A stretch of DNA of 42,739 nt from Lentisphaeria bacterium (GTDB lineage Bacteria > Verrucomicrobiota > Lentisphaeria > Victivallales > Victivallaceae), in assembly GCA_017454215.1 (NCBI GenBank), contig JAFTDL010000039.1, positions 1 to 42,739 on the forward strand, written 5' to 3'. A program made the translations under genes and the position numbers. This document shows, one piece after another, positions 23,301-31,998 of the stretch. The first letter of the stretch is position 1, and each line of letters starts with the position of its first letter. Under the pieces are notes generated by a model, which saw only the letters and a program-made list of their open reading frames with translations, did not search any database and was not told the DNA's origin.

Positions 23301-25820
23301 TCACTGCCGCGGGAAGGCCTCTCTGTAATATTTGAACGCGTTTCTCCAGAACGCCGCCGGAGCGCGCCTGGCGTCGGCCTCGGGAGAAATGCGGCGCGTC
23401 ATCAGATCGTAATAGAACTCCACATCGGGCAGATCCGTGTTTTTCACCAGATAGCGGAGCAGCTGGCGGCGCTGTTTCTCGGATGCCGGACGGTAGACGC
23501 CCTTGACGTTGCCGGGAGAGGTGACGTAGAGGACGCTGCCGTCGGGCTTGAGGCCCGTGAGTTTCGCAAGTCTGTTCCGCTGCACCATGAAAAGACCGCG
23601 GGACTGGAACGCGGAACCGGCGGAAATGAATTTCGCGTACCGGGCGGAAGCGTCTTTCGCGGTCCGCTTCAGCGCCGCAAGTTCGCTGACGGCGGCCCGT
23701 TCCCGCGGCGTGTCGCACTCCGACGGCACGACGTAGCCGTCCACGGCGGCGAGGGCGGCGTTCAGGGGATCGGGACTGCCGGACTCCGCCGAGAGCACCG
23801 CCCCCTTGAGCAGCTGTGCGCTGAGACCGGCCAGATCTTTTTTGAGTTTTGCGGCGCGGGCGTCGATCTCGGCCTGACGTTCTTTCTGGTCCTGTGCGAG
23901 CTTTGCGGTCTGCTCCTCCTGTTCGCGTCTGCGCTGTTCTTCCGCCTGCCGGCGTTCGAGGCGCAGACGCTCCTCGCGTTCCTTCGCCGCACGCCGGGCT
24001 TCAGCCGCCTCTTCGAACTTTCTGCGGGCGGCCTCGCGGCCGGGCTGGAAACGCAGGATCTCATCGGCGGTGGAGTACATCTCCCACGCGCCGCGCAGTA
24101 CGGCCAATTCCTCGGGGGTCTGCGGCGGTCCCAGACGGACGAAGGCCGCATCGGCCCTGTCGAGCCACCGCTCTCTGCGGGAAGACGGCGTGTCGCGGAA
24201 CTCCGAACGCAGAGCTTCGAGGGTGTTCACGTACTCGGGACGGGTCACAGGCTTGGGCGGAGGCGGCGGCGGAAGCGGCACGGCGGGTTTCTTTGCCGCG
24301 ACGGTCCTGCCGGGATCTTCGGCGGGTTTCGTCATGGGAGATTTCTCCGCCGCCTGTCCCAGTTTGGCCAGCAGTTTTTCTCCCCACGGTTTGAGTTTTT
24401 CGGGGAGTTTGTCCTTTCTGGCCGCGAAGTAGAAGGCCGCGGCCAGACCCGCCGCAACGAGCAGGACCGCCGCGAGAACGGTCAGCACCTTTTTGAGGAT
24501 CGCCTTGCCACGTCCGGGAACGGCGGCCTCTCCGACAGGGGCTTTTTCCCGTTTGAATCTGCCGGCCAGGCGGGAGATCGGAGAGAGGGCTTTCGGCGCT
24601 TTTTCGGCATCGGCTCCCTCCTGCGGCGCTTTCGTGTCGTCTTTTTTTTCGACGGGCTTCGGCGCGGGCTTTGCGGGAACGGGCTCGGGTTTTGCGGGAA
24701 CGGGCGCGGGTTTCGCGGGAACGGGCGCGGGTTTCGCGGGAACGGGCGCGGGCTTTGCGGGAACGGGCGCGGGTTCCGCGGGAACGGGCGCGGGTTTCGC
24801 GGGAACGGGCGCGGTGTTCCCCGCTCCCGTCCGCGGCAGATGGAGTTTGCCGCCCAGCGTCAGTTTTCCCGGCTTGCGGTTGGCGCTGCTGAGGTAATTG
24901 TCGAGGTCCTTGATGAGTTCAGAGGGCAGCTGGTAACGCTTGCTGATGTCGCGGGCCATCATTTTCACGATGATGCTGTTGATGGCGTCGGGCACTTCGG
25001 GGTTGAAATTTTTGGGCGGCACCAGATTGCCCTCGACATGCATCCGCGAGATCTCCTCGGCGGTGTCGGCCACGTAGGGAAAACGTCCGGTGACGAACTG
25101 GAAAAACGTCGCGCCCAGACTGTAGATGTCGCTGCGTACATCGGTGGGAACGCCGGTGAGCTGCTCCGGACTGATGTACTGGGGCGTGCCCATGACTTCG
25201 TCGGCATCGTCGGCCTTGTCGTTGGCTGAGGCCTTTCTGGCCAGACCCAGATCGGCGAGTTTTGCGAAGCCGTTGGAGTCGAGCATGATATTGTCGGGTT
25301 TTATGTCCTGATGCACCAGTTTCTGTTCTCTCCATGCGACATCGAGAGCGCCGGCCACTTCGCGGATGACCTTGGCCGCCTGGGTGAAACTGAGCACCTT
25401 TTCCCTCTGGAGGATCTTCTTGAAGGTCTCGCCCCGGATGAGCTCCATGGCGAAGTAGTACACGCCGTCCTCTTCGCCCACGGCGTAGGCCTGAACGATG
25501 TTGGGATGAGTGATCTTCGCCGCGGCGCGGGCTTCGCGGAACAGACCGTCGATGTATTCCCTGTCGTTGTTGAACCGGTCCTGCAGCACTTTGAGGGCCA
25601 CGGGGCGGTCCAGCGAGAGCTGACGGGCCACGTAGACCTCGCCCATGCCGCCGTGACTCAACGGTTTTTCGATGAGAAAATCACCGATGACCACGCCCGG
25701 CGCGACCTTTTTTTCGGGCACCGGGATCTCCTTGCCGCACTGGGGGCACTTTACCTTTGTGACGCCCGCCTCGGCGGCCGCCGGAAACACTTTCTGGCAT
25801 GTGTCGCAATAGAGTTTCAT
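23301..25820 (-). CDS. Membrane Ser/Thr protein kinase with zinc ribbon and Pro-rich linker
   Basis: An 839-aa Hanks-type kinase. Order: zinc ribbon CxxC-x16-CxxC (C5, C8, C25, C28); kinase domain ~45-310 with LSHGGMGEVYVAR, Lys77 in VALKVL, HQDIKPDN (H170, D172), LADLGLARKA and GTPQYISPEQ; heptads of APVPAKP (337-388); one transmembrane helix (~445-466); and an outer region with a long Arg/Glu/Gln coiled coil followed by an unassigned ~190-aa domain. The catalytic loop is HQD, not HRD, so the Arg that usually contacts the phosphorylated activation loop is missing. It begins 19 nt after the SurA-like gene. Targets unknown. Confidence 0.9.
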   Translation of the reverse strand: MKLYCDTCQKVFPAAAEAGVTKVKCPQCGKEIPVPEKKVAPGVVIGDFLIEKPLSHGGMGEVYVARQLSLDRPVALKVLQDRFNNDREYIDGLFREARAAAKITHPNIVQAYAVGEEDGVYYFAMELIRGETFKKILQREKVLSFTQAAKVIREVAGALDVAWREQKLVHQDIKPDNIMLDSNGFAKLADLGLARKASANDKADDADEVMGTPQYISPEQLTGVPTDVRSDIYSLGATFFQFVTGRFPYVADTAEEISRMHVEGNLVPPKNFNPEVPDAINSIIVKMMARDISKRYQLPSELIKDLDNYLSSANRKPGKLTLGGKLHLPRTGAGNTAPVPAKPAPVPAEPAPVPAKPAPVPAKPAPVPAKPAPVPAKPEPVPAKPAPKPVEKKDDTKAPQEGADAEKAPKALSPISRLAGRFKREKAPVGEAAVPGRGKAILKKVLTVLAAVLLVAAGLAAAFYFAARKDKLPEKLKPWGEKLLAKLGQAAEKSPMTKPAEDPGRTVAAKKPAVPLPPPPPPKPVTRPEYVNTLEALRSEFRDTPSSRRERWLDRADAAFVRLGPPQTPEELAVLRGAWEMYSTADEILRFQPGREAARRKFEEAAEARRAAKEREERLRLERRQAEEQRRREQEEQTAKLAQDQKERQAEIDARAAKLKKDLAGLSAQLLKGAVLSAESGSPDPLNAALAAVDGYVVPSECDTPRERAAVSELAALKRTAKDASARYAKFISAGSAFQSRGLFMVQRNRLAKLTGLKPDGSVLYVTSPGNVKGVYRPASEKQRRQLLRYLVKNTDLPDVEFYYDLMTRRISPEADARRAPAAFWRNAFKYYREAFPRQ
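24657..24812 (-). repeat. 21-nt tandem repeat encoding PAPVPAK heptads
   Basis: About seven to eight copies of a 21-nt unit within the kinase gene, encoding APVPAKP with one AEP and one KPEP variant. Synonymous third-base differences between copies are few, so the array is young or still homogenising. It forms a stiff, positively charged linker between the kinase domain and the membrane. Copy number is likely to vary between strains. Confidence 0.9.
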
Positions 25821-25839
25821 ACTGCCTGTCCTGTCCCTG

Positions 25840-26781
25840 TCAGAAAAAGTACCTGATGATGGCCTCTTTCCTCAATCGCTGTGTATATTTCTTTCTGCTT
25901 TCTTTTCTCTGTTCGGCTTCGAGGGTCCTGCGTATTTCGGGAATGCTCTCTCTGAAGGTCTTTCTGACGGGCGGCGTGTAGGCCAGCACCTTGAGGAACA
26001 CGATGCCCTCCGGCGTGGTGACGGGACCGTAGACTTTGCCCTGTTCCGGCCGGGCGAGGACGCCGGCAAACTCCGGACGGAGCAGACGGCATTCGATCTT
26101 GCCGAGCCGTCCGCCGTCCTCTTTCCCGGGCCCCTCGGACCATTTCGTCGAAAGCGCCGCGAAACTGCCGGGATCCTTCTTCAGGGCCGCGGCGATCCCG
26201 GGCGCTTCGGCTTTGTTTTTTTCCCCCAGCAGGATCATCGCAAGCTCCACGCTCCCTGAGCTCGCCGTTTTTTCGATGTTCTTTTTGTAGTAGGCGAACA
26301 TCATCTCGGGCGTGATGCTTCTGGCGGCGACGAATTCCCGGTGGAGCATGAGCTGAACGATCATGACGTCGCGGACGTTTTTTCTCACCTCCTCGATGCT
26401 GCTTCCCTGCTGCCGGAGCAGACGCAGAAACTCGTCCCTCGAGCGCACGCCCATGCGCTGGGCGACCTCGTCCACGGAGTTTTCGATATCCCGCTCGGTG
26501 ATCTCGAATTTTTTTCCGGCGTAGTCTTCGAGGATGAGTTTGCGGTCGATGAGCTCGTCCACGGCCTCGCGGCGGATTTCGATGATGCGTTTTTTGAGGC
26601 TGTCGCCCGAACGGGTGCTGAAAGCCCGGTACTCCTCCGCCCGGGTCAGGGGCAGGACGTCCTGAAGGCTGATGGGACTGCCGTTCACCGAGCCGAGAAT
26701 GGAGTTCAGCTCTCCCCGCTCCTTCCCGGAACAGGCAAGGACGCAGAAGAGCAGCACCACAAATGACGCGATTTTTTTCAT
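25840..26781 (-). CDS. SurA/PrsA-like peptidyl-prolyl isomerase lipoprotein
   Basis: A 313-aa periplasmic chaperone. The N-terminus MKKIASFVVLLFCVLACSGK has a lipobox (VLAC, Cys17), so it should be a lipoprotein. A SurA N-like region follows (VNGSPISLQDVLP, DELIDRKLILEDYAGK, ITERDIENSV), then one parvulin-type domain at ~185-280 (FAALSTKWSEGPGKEDGGRL, GPVTTPEGIVFLKVL). The parvulin domain is recognisable but loose, so isomerase activity is uncertain; chaperone function is likelier. It is followed 19 nt later by the kinase gene, which starts inside the same unit. Confidence 0.85.
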   Translation of the reverse strand: MKKIASFVVLLFCVLACSGKERGELNSILGSVNGSPISLQDVLPLTRAEEYRAFSTRSGDSLKKRIIEIRREAVDELIDRKLILEDYAGKKFEITERDIENSVDEVAQRMGVRSRDEFLRLLRQQGSSIEEVRKNVRDVMIVQLMLHREFVAARSITPEMMFAYYKKNIEKTASSGSVELAMILLGEKNKAEAPGIAAALKKDPGSFAALSTKWSEGPGKEDGGRLGKIECRLLRPEFAGVLARPEQGKVYGPVTTPEGIVFLKVLAYTPPVRKTFRESIPEIRRTLEAEQRKESRKKYTQRLRKEAIIRYFF

Positions 26782-26829
26782 TTCAGACCGATTCAGCCCC
26801 GTTTTCGAAAATGCGAACTATAATCAATT

Positions 26830-26858
26830 AATATAGACTGCCATGTGTCCGATTGCAA
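26830..26858 (-). promoter_or_regulatory. Sigma70-type promoter of the SurA-like/kinase unit
   Basis: On the minus strand TTGCAA (26858-26853) and TATATT (26835-26830) are separated by 17 nt, the same elements as at 23249-23277. The promoter lies in the divergent intergenic region facing the DUF2062 gene, about 50 nt ahead of the ATG. Confidence 0.75.
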
Positions 26859-26895
26859 ATAGGCCCCGTTCTTCCCGCCCGGCGCCCCGCTGACG

Positions 26896-26925
26896 GCGTC
26901 TCCCCGCTTTCGGGGGAAAAGACGC
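26896..26925. terminator. Hairpin between the two divergent promoters
   Basis: GCGTC (26896-26900) pairs with GACGC (26921-26925), and inside it CCCCG (26902-26906) pairs with CGGGG (26911-26915) around a CTTT loop. No uninterrupted T-run follows directly on the plus strand, so it may be a regulatory stem rather than a terminator. Confidence 0.4.
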
Positions 26926-26963
26926 GGCGCGGAACGATTATTTTTTGTTAAAGATTGCCGAAA

Positions 26964-26969
26964 TATAAT
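26964..26969 (+). promoter_or_regulatory. Possible -10 element for the DUF2062 gene
   Basis: A perfect TATAAT at 26964-26969 lies in an AT-rich patch 78 nt ahead of the start. At 17 nt upstream there is only a T-run (TTTTTT) in place of a good -35; TTGTTA is present but 13 nt away. Confidence 0.4.
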
Positions 26970-27046
26970 GCCCCGGCTTGATTTTTACGCTCAAAACGTG
27001 TATTTTGTGGACGTGACAAAAACAGCGAAAGGACAGAAGGAACGCC

Positions 27047-27547
27047 ATGGGCCGCAGTTTTTACAGGAGGCATCTCATCCGTTTGTATGCGAAGATCGTC
27101 CGGGAGAAGGCTTCGCCGGAGTACATCGCCCGCGGATGGGCCATCGGCATGTTTTACGGCTGTCTGGTCCCTTTCGGTTTTCAGCTCATCCTGTCGATCC
27201 CGACGGCGTTTCTGCTCAAGGCCAGCAAGATCGGAGCCACGGTGGGGACGCTCATCACCAATCACTTCACCATATTCATCATCTATCCGGTGCACTGTTA
27301 CGTCGGCGCTCTCCTCATGGGCAGGGGGCGCGGACTTGACGAGATCAGACGCATCATGGAGGACGTGATCCGCCGTCAGAGTTACGAAGCGCTGTGGAGC
27401 ATCGGACTGGATCTGGTCGCCGCCTTCTTCATCGGCGGCGCGCTGCTGACGGCGGTCATGACGCCCCTGACCTACTTCTTCGTCAAAGGCCTGGTGATCC
27501 GCTACCGGAAACGGAAAAGCGGACAGCGGACGGCGCTCCGGCAGTGA
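27047..27547 (+). CDS. DUF2062 membrane protein
   Basis: A 166-aa protein matching DUF2062: charged N-terminus (MGRSFYRRHLIRLYAKIV), then the family pattern ARGWAIGMFYGCLVPFGFQ followed by hydrophobic helices (LILSIPTAFLLKASK, NHFTIFIIYPVHCYVGAL) and a C-terminal pair (LVAAFFIGGALLTAV, LTYFFVKGLVIRY) with a basic tail. Function of the family is not established; it is often fused or next to glycosyltransferases. An AGGAGG-like sequence at 27064-27069 lies inside the coding region; the ATG at 27047 fits homologues. The stop is 3 nt from the convergent VOC gene. Confidence 0.85.
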   Translation: MGRSFYRRHLIRLYAKIVREKASPEYIARGWAIGMFYGCLVPFGFQLILSIPTAFLLKASKIGATVGTLITNHFTIFIIYPVHCYVGALLMGRGRGLDEIRRIMEDVIRRQSYEALWSIGLDLVAAFFIGGALLTAVMTPLTYFFVKGLVIRYRKRKSGQRTALRQ

Positions 27548-27550
27548 CCG

Positions 27551-27931
27551 TCAGTTTTCCTTTGTCCGTTCCTTTACGAGGAAAACGTTGTTTTCGGGAT
27601 CCCGTCCCCGGTGGAAATCGCTGCGGCAGAAGCCGCGCAGGGGCGTGAGCGGCGCGTAGCCGCTGGCGTCGAGCCGTTTCGAAAGCGCCTGGATGTCGTC
27701 GCACTCGAAGGACCAGCTTGTCGCGGCCGAAGCGTGTTCGAGAAACGGCGCCGAGACCTTTTCGAGGATCAGGAAAAAGTTTTCCGCCGGAGTGAATCTC
27801 ACGGCGAAGGAACTGTCGAGAGAGGGCTCCCCGAGACCGAGAAGGTCCCGGTAGAAGGCGCGGCAGACATCGAGGTCGTTGACCTTTATGACGACGCCGA
27901 AGGACGGAAAAGTGTTTTTTGTGGTGCTCAC
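27551..27931 (-). CDS. VOC (glyoxalase/bleomycin-resistance fold) family protein
   Basis: A 126-aa single-module vicinal oxygen chelate protein: FPSFGVVIKVNDLDVCRAFY at the N-terminus, YRDLLGLGEPSL, and the closing DPENNVFLVKE strand with the usual 'DPdGn' turn. Metal-ligand positions are not all evident, so it may be a binding protein rather than an enzyme. It converges on the DUF2062 gene with a 3-nt gap and diverges from purB across 161 nt. Confidence 0.82.
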   Translation of the reverse strand: MSTTKNTFPSFGVVIKVNDLDVCRAFYRDLLGLGEPSLDSSFAVRFTPAENFFLILEKVSAPFLEHASAATSWSFECDDIQALSKRLDASGYAPLTPLRGFCRSDFHRGRDPENNVFLVKERTKEN

Positions 27932-27956
27932 GGTCTAAAATCTTCGCTGCTCAAGG

Positions 27957-27985
27957 TTGATTTATTTTCTCCGCGGTATTATTTT
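27957..27985 (+). promoter_or_regulatory. Possible promoter upstream of purB
   Basis: TTGATT (27957-27962), 17 nt, TATTTT (27980-27985). Several other AT-rich hexamers lie within 40 nt, so the exact promoter is uncertain. The leader also holds a GGCGA/TCGCC hairpin with ATTT loop (28049-28062). No known purine riboswitch architecture is recognisable. Confidence 0.35.
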
Positions 27986-28092
27986 ATATCGCGCGTCCGG
28001 TTTTTATAGATATTATAGCCGGTATTTCGCAAAAGGCAAACGCGATTTGGCGAATTTTCGCCGGAAAACGTAAAATTTCGGGGAATGGCAGA

Positions 28093-29535
28093 GTGAATAC
28101 GACAAGTTATTGCAATCCGCTGACCGACCGCTACGCGGGGCGTTCGATGAGTTATGTCTGGTCGCCGCAGTACAAACACTCCACCTGGCGGCGGCTGTGG
28201 CTGACCCTGGCCCGCTGCGAGAAGGAACTGGGACTCAACATCACCGACCGGCAGATTGCCGAACTGGAGGCCCATCTCGAGGATATCGACTTCGACCGGG
28301 TGGCCGAGATCGAGAAGGGCCTGCGCCACGACGTTATGAGCCACATCCGCGCTCTGGCCGAACTGGTCCCTGAGGCGGCTCCCATCATCCACCTCGGCGC
28401 GACCAGCTGTTTCGTGACGGACAACACCGAACTCATCCAGATGCGCGAAGCCATGAAGCTTCTGCGGGGCAAGGTCCTGCGGCTCATTTCCCAGCTGGCC
28501 GATTTCTGCGACGAACGCAAGGAGCTGCCCGTGCTGGGTTTCACCCATCTTCAGCCGGCGCAGCTGACCACGCTGGGCAAGCGTTTTGCCCTCTATCTGC
28601 AGGACTTCATGTTCGATTTCGAGCGCCTCGACCGGGAGATCGCCGAACTGCCCTTCCGCAGCGTCAAAGGCACCACGGGCACCCAGGCAAGTTTCCTCGA
28701 ACTCTTCGACGGGGATCATGAAAAGTGCCGCGAACTCGAGAAGCGCGTCGCCTCCGCCATGGGGTTCGAGCATGTCGTCGCCCTTTCGGGCCAGACCTAC
28801 ACCCGCAAGATCGACTACTTCGTGCTCTCCATTCTTTCGGGACTGGCCCAGTCCGCCGCCAAGATGGCCACCGACATCCGTCTGCTCGCCAACATGAAGG
28901 AGGTGGAGGAGCCCTTCGGCGCCAAACAGGTGGGCTCCAGCGCCATGGCCTACAAACGCAATCCCATGCGCTGCGAGCGGGTCTGCTCTCTGGCCCGTTA
29001 CGTGATGAATCTGCCGGGCAACGCGGCGTACACCGCCTCCACCCAGTGGTTCGAGCGCACCCTCGACGACTCGGCCAACCGCAGACTGGTCCTGCCCGAG
29101 GGCTTCCTCGCCTGCGACGTGATCCTCTCGATCCTGCTGGACGTCACTTCGGGACTTCAGGTCTGGCCCAAGGTCATCGCCAGACACGTGGCCGCCGAAC
29201 TGCCCTTCATGGCCACCGAAAATCTGCTGATGGCCGCCGTGAAGAAGGGCGGCAACCGGCAGGACCTTCACGAAGTGATCCGCGCCCACTCCATGGCCGC
29301 CGGACGGCGGGTCAAGGAGGAGGGGCTCGAGAACGATCTTCTCGACCGCATCAGAAAGGATCCGGCATTCGCCGCCATCCGCGACGAATTCGATTCTCTC
29401 ATCGATCCGGCGGCCTTCGTCGGCCGGGCTCCGCGGCAGGTCGCCGATTATCTGCGCGACGAAGTCCGTCCCCTGCTGAAGGCCCGCGCCTCCGACATGG
29501 CGGCCGACGACGACTGCGCCTCCCTCAACGTCTGA
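28093..29535 (+). CDS. purB: Adenylosuccinate lyase
   Basis: Cleaves SAICAR and adenylosuccinate in purine synthesis. It is 480 aa, starting at GTG 28093 after a GGGGA stretch. The fumarase/aspartase signature is GSSAMAYKRNPMRCERVCSL; HLGATSCFVTDNTELIQM, GFTHLQPAQLTTLGKR and KGTTGTQASFLELF are the other active-site blocks. The longer, eukaryote-like type is suggested by the length and the TTGTQASF segment. It is followed by uxaC after 30 nt and purM further down. Confidence 0.96.
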   Translation: MNTTSYCNPLTDRYAGRSMSYVWSPQYKHSTWRRLWLTLARCEKELGLNITDRQIAELEAHLEDIDFDRVAEIEKGLRHDVMSHIRALAELVPEAAPIIHLGATSCFVTDNTELIQMREAMKLLRGKVLRLISQLADFCDERKELPVLGFTHLQPAQLTTLGKRFALYLQDFMFDFERLDREIAELPFRSVKGTTGTQASFLELFDGDHEKCRELEKRVASAMGFEHVVALSGQTYTRKIDYFVLSILSGLAQSAAKMATDIRLLANMKEVEEPFGAKQVGSSAMAYKRNPMRCERVCSLARYVMNLPGNAAYTASTQWFERTLDDSANRRLVLPEGFLACDVILSILLDVTSGLQVWPKVIARHVAAELPFMATENLLMAAVKKGGNRQDLHEVIRAHSMAAGRRVKEEGLENDLLDRIRKDPAFAAIRDEFDSLIDPAAFVGRAPRQVADYLRDEVRPLLKARASDMAADDDCASLNV

Positions 29536-29565
29536 CACTCTTTCAAAACTCAGGAGATGAATGAA

Positions 29566-30936
29566 ATGGCTTTCCTCGGAAAAAACTACCTCATCGGAAA
29601 CGGAACGGGTCAGGTGATCTTCGACAGCATCAAAGGTCTGCCGGTGATAGATCCCCACAACCACGCCAACGTCAGGGAGATCGCCGACAACGGCTGTTAC
29701 GCCGACGCCTGGCAGCTCTTTGCCGCCACCGACCATTACGTCTGGGAAATGCTCCGCAAGCGCGGCGTGCCCGAATCCATGATCACGGGTCCGGCTTCGC
29801 CCCGCGAGAAATTCCTCGCGCTGGCCCGGGTCTTCCCCGAGATCGCCGGCAATCCGGTGTACGAGTGGATCCATCTCGACCTTGCGCGTTACTTCGGCAT
29901 CGACGAACGGCTCAGCGCCGCGACGGGTGAAAGGATCTACGATGCGGTCAACGCCAAACTGGCCACTGACGCCTACCGGCCTCAGGCCCTGCTGACCGGT
30001 CCCCTCAACGTGGAAGTCATGTGTTCCACCGACGACCTCATCGACAAGCTCGAGGATCACGACCGGGCCAACGCCGCCTTCGGCAAGACCATGATCCGTC
30101 CCACCTGGCGTCCGGACAAGGCCATGAAGATCTTTGCCTCCGGCTGGCGCGCCTACATGGATCAGGTCGAAAAGCGCTTCGGCATGAAGCTTCTCTCTCT
30201 CAAAGACCTCTTCGGCGCGGTGGAGAAGAGCCACGATTACTTTGCCGGACGGGGCTGCCGGGCCAGCGACCACGGCATCGAACTGCCGCTGCGGGCGGAC
30301 TACGACTTTGCCGATGCCGACGCCGTGTTCAGAAAAGCCATGGCCGGAGAGAAACTCTCGGCCGCCGAATGCGACTGCTTCATGGGCGTTTTCATGGTCG
30401 AGGTCGGCGAACTCAACAGCAAAACGGACTGGGTCACTCAGCTGCACCTCGGAGCCGTCCGCGACGTGCGCACGAAACTCTTCGACAGCCTCGGTCCCGA
30501 CGTGGGCGGCGACGTCAGCAACCACTATCAGGACTACCTCCCCGGACTGGTCACGTTTCTCAACCGCTTCGACGACCGGCTCAAGGTCGTGCTCTACTGT
30601 CTCGAGGCGGGCCATCAGGCGACTCTGGCCACGGTGGCCCGGGCCTTCGGCGAGAAGGTGGCTCTCGGCTCCGCGTGGTGGCTCAACGACACTCCCATCG
30701 GCATGCGCCGCCAGCTGGAGTACATCGGCTCCACCGACGTGTTCAGCAATTTCGCGGGCATGGTCTCCGACTCGCGCAAACTGCTCAGCTACGGTTCCCG
30801 GTTCGAGATGTTCCGCCGGGTGCTGTCGGATGTCCTCGGCGGCATGACCGAGCGCGGGCAGATCCCCATGGACATCACCATGGACCTGGCTTCCCGCATG
30901 GCCTACGCCGGACCCAAAAAGTTCTGGAATCTGTGA
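29566..30936 (+). CDS. uxaC: Glucuronate (uronate) isomerase
   Basis: Interconverts D-glucuronate and D-fructuronate (or galacturonate and tagaturonate), an amidohydrolase-fold enzyme. It is 456 aa from ATG 29566, chosen because AGGAG (29552-29556) lies 9 nt upstream; the earlier ATG at 29557 is too close to it. Signatures include VIDPHNHANV (the DxHxH metal motif), FGKTMIRPTWRPDKAM, FMVEVGELNSKTDWVTQLH, and the C-terminal RFEMFRRVL segment. It sits between purB and purM with short spacers, an unusual place for a sugar-acid catabolic gene; other uronate genes are absent from the window. Confidence 0.93.
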   Translation: MAFLGKNYLIGNGTGQVIFDSIKGLPVIDPHNHANVREIADNGCYADAWQLFAATDHYVWEMLRKRGVPESMITGPASPREKFLALARVFPEIAGNPVYEWIHLDLARYFGIDERLSAATGERIYDAVNAKLATDAYRPQALLTGPLNVEVMCSTDDLIDKLEDHDRANAAFGKTMIRPTWRPDKAMKIFASGWRAYMDQVEKRFGMKLLSLKDLFGAVEKSHDYFAGRGCRASDHGIELPLRADYDFADADAVFRKAMAGEKLSAAECDCFMGVFMVEVGELNSKTDWVTQLHLGAVRDVRTKLFDSLGPDVGGDVSNHYQDYLPGLVTFLNRFDDRLKVVLYCLEAGHQATLATVARAFGEKVALGSAWWLNDTPIGMRRQLEYIGSTDVFSNFAGMVSDSRKLLSYGSRFEMFRRVLSDVLGGMTERGQIPMDITMDLASRMAYAGPKKFWNL

Positions 30937-30954
30937 GAAAAAGGAGGACCGATC

Positions 30955-31998
30955 ATGGCGAAGGAAGTCAGAAGCGACCTCTACAAGGCGGCGGGAGTCG
31001 ATATCGACCTCGCCACGGAACTGCTGGGCCGGGCCAAGAAGGATCTGGCCTCCGCCCGCCGTCCGGAAATGCTCGCCCCCATCGGCGGCTTCGGCGGACT
31101 GTTTTCGGCCCGGTTCGACGGCTACCGGGATCCCGTCCTCGTTTCCAGCATCGACGGCGTGGGCACCAAACTCATGATCGCCATGATGATGGAAAAATAT
31201 GACACAGTGGGCTGCGACATCGTCAATCACTGCATCAACGACATCTCGGTGCAGGGCGCCGAACCCATCTACTTCATGGACTACATCGGCATCGGCAAAC
31301 TGCGCAGTCCCCTGTACGAACTGGTGCTGAGCGGGATCGCCCGGGCCTGCCGCGAGGCGAACTGCGCCGTCCTCGGCGGCGAGACCGCCGAAATGCCCGG
31401 CATGTACGGCAACGACTTCGATCTGGTGGGCGTCATCACCGGCGTCGTGGAGCGTTCGAAGATCATCGACGGCACCCGCATTTCCCCCGGTCACGTCGCC
31501 GTCGGCATCGCCTCCAACGGTCTGCACACAAACGGATTCAGTCTGGCGCGCAAGATCCTTTTCGCGGACGGCAAACTCTCGGTGCATACCCGCCTCGAGG
31601 AGCTGGGCGAGACCGTGGGCGAAGCGCTGCTGCATCCCCATATCTGCTACTATCCGGCCATCCGCGAGGCGATGAAGCGGAACATCCCGCTCGACGGCAT
31701 CGCCCACATCACCGGCGGCGGACTTTACGACAACGTGCCGCGCATTCTGCCTGAAGACGTCGATGTCGTTTTCCGCAGTTCCGCCATGGCGGTGCCGCCG
31801 ATATTCCGGCTTCTCACCCGCATGGGAAAGGTGGAAAAATCCGAAGCCTACCGGGTGTTCAACATGGGCATCGGCATGGTGTGGTTCGTTCCCGCCGGCG
31901 CGGTGGAGTCTTCCATCGAAGTCATCCGCGGCGCGGGCTATACCTGCGGCGTCATCGGTGAAGTGGTTCCGGGCAGCCGCAAGGTCGAGGTCCTCTGA
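30955..31998 (+). CDS. purM: Phosphoribosylformylglycinamidine cyclo-ligase
   Basis: AIR synthetase, step five of de novo purine synthesis. It is 347 aa. Motifs: SIDGVGTKLMIAMMM, DIVNHCINDISVQGAEPIYF (metal/ATP), GGETAEMPGMYG, ASNGLHTNGFSLARK, and HITGGGLYDNVPRIL. The TGA stop and the ATG of the next gene share one base (TGATG), tying purine synthesis to the downstream membrane genes. An AAGGAGG ribosome-binding site precedes it, 18 nt after uxaC. Confidence 0.97.
   Translation: MAKEVRSDLYKAAGVDIDLATELLGRAKKDLASARRPEMLAPIGGFGGLFSARFDGYRDPVLVSSIDGVGTKLMIAMMMEKYDTVGCDIVNHCINDISVQGAEPIYFMDYIGIGKLRSPLYELVLSGIARACREANCAVLGGETAEMPGMYGNDFDLVGVITGVVERSKIIDGTRISPGHVAVGIASNGLHTNGFSLARKILFADGKLSVHTRLEELGETVGEALLHPHICYYPAIREAMKRNIPLDGIAHITGGGLYDNVPRILPEDVDVVFRSSAMAVPPIFRLLTRMGKVEKSEAYRVFNMGIGMVWFVPAGAVESSIEVIRGAGYTCGVIGEVVPGSRKVEVL

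Noticed and set aside
27932-28092. Purine riboswitch in the purB leader
   Set aside because: There are AT-rich hexamers and one small hairpin, but not the three-way junction with paired loops that defines known purine riboswitches.
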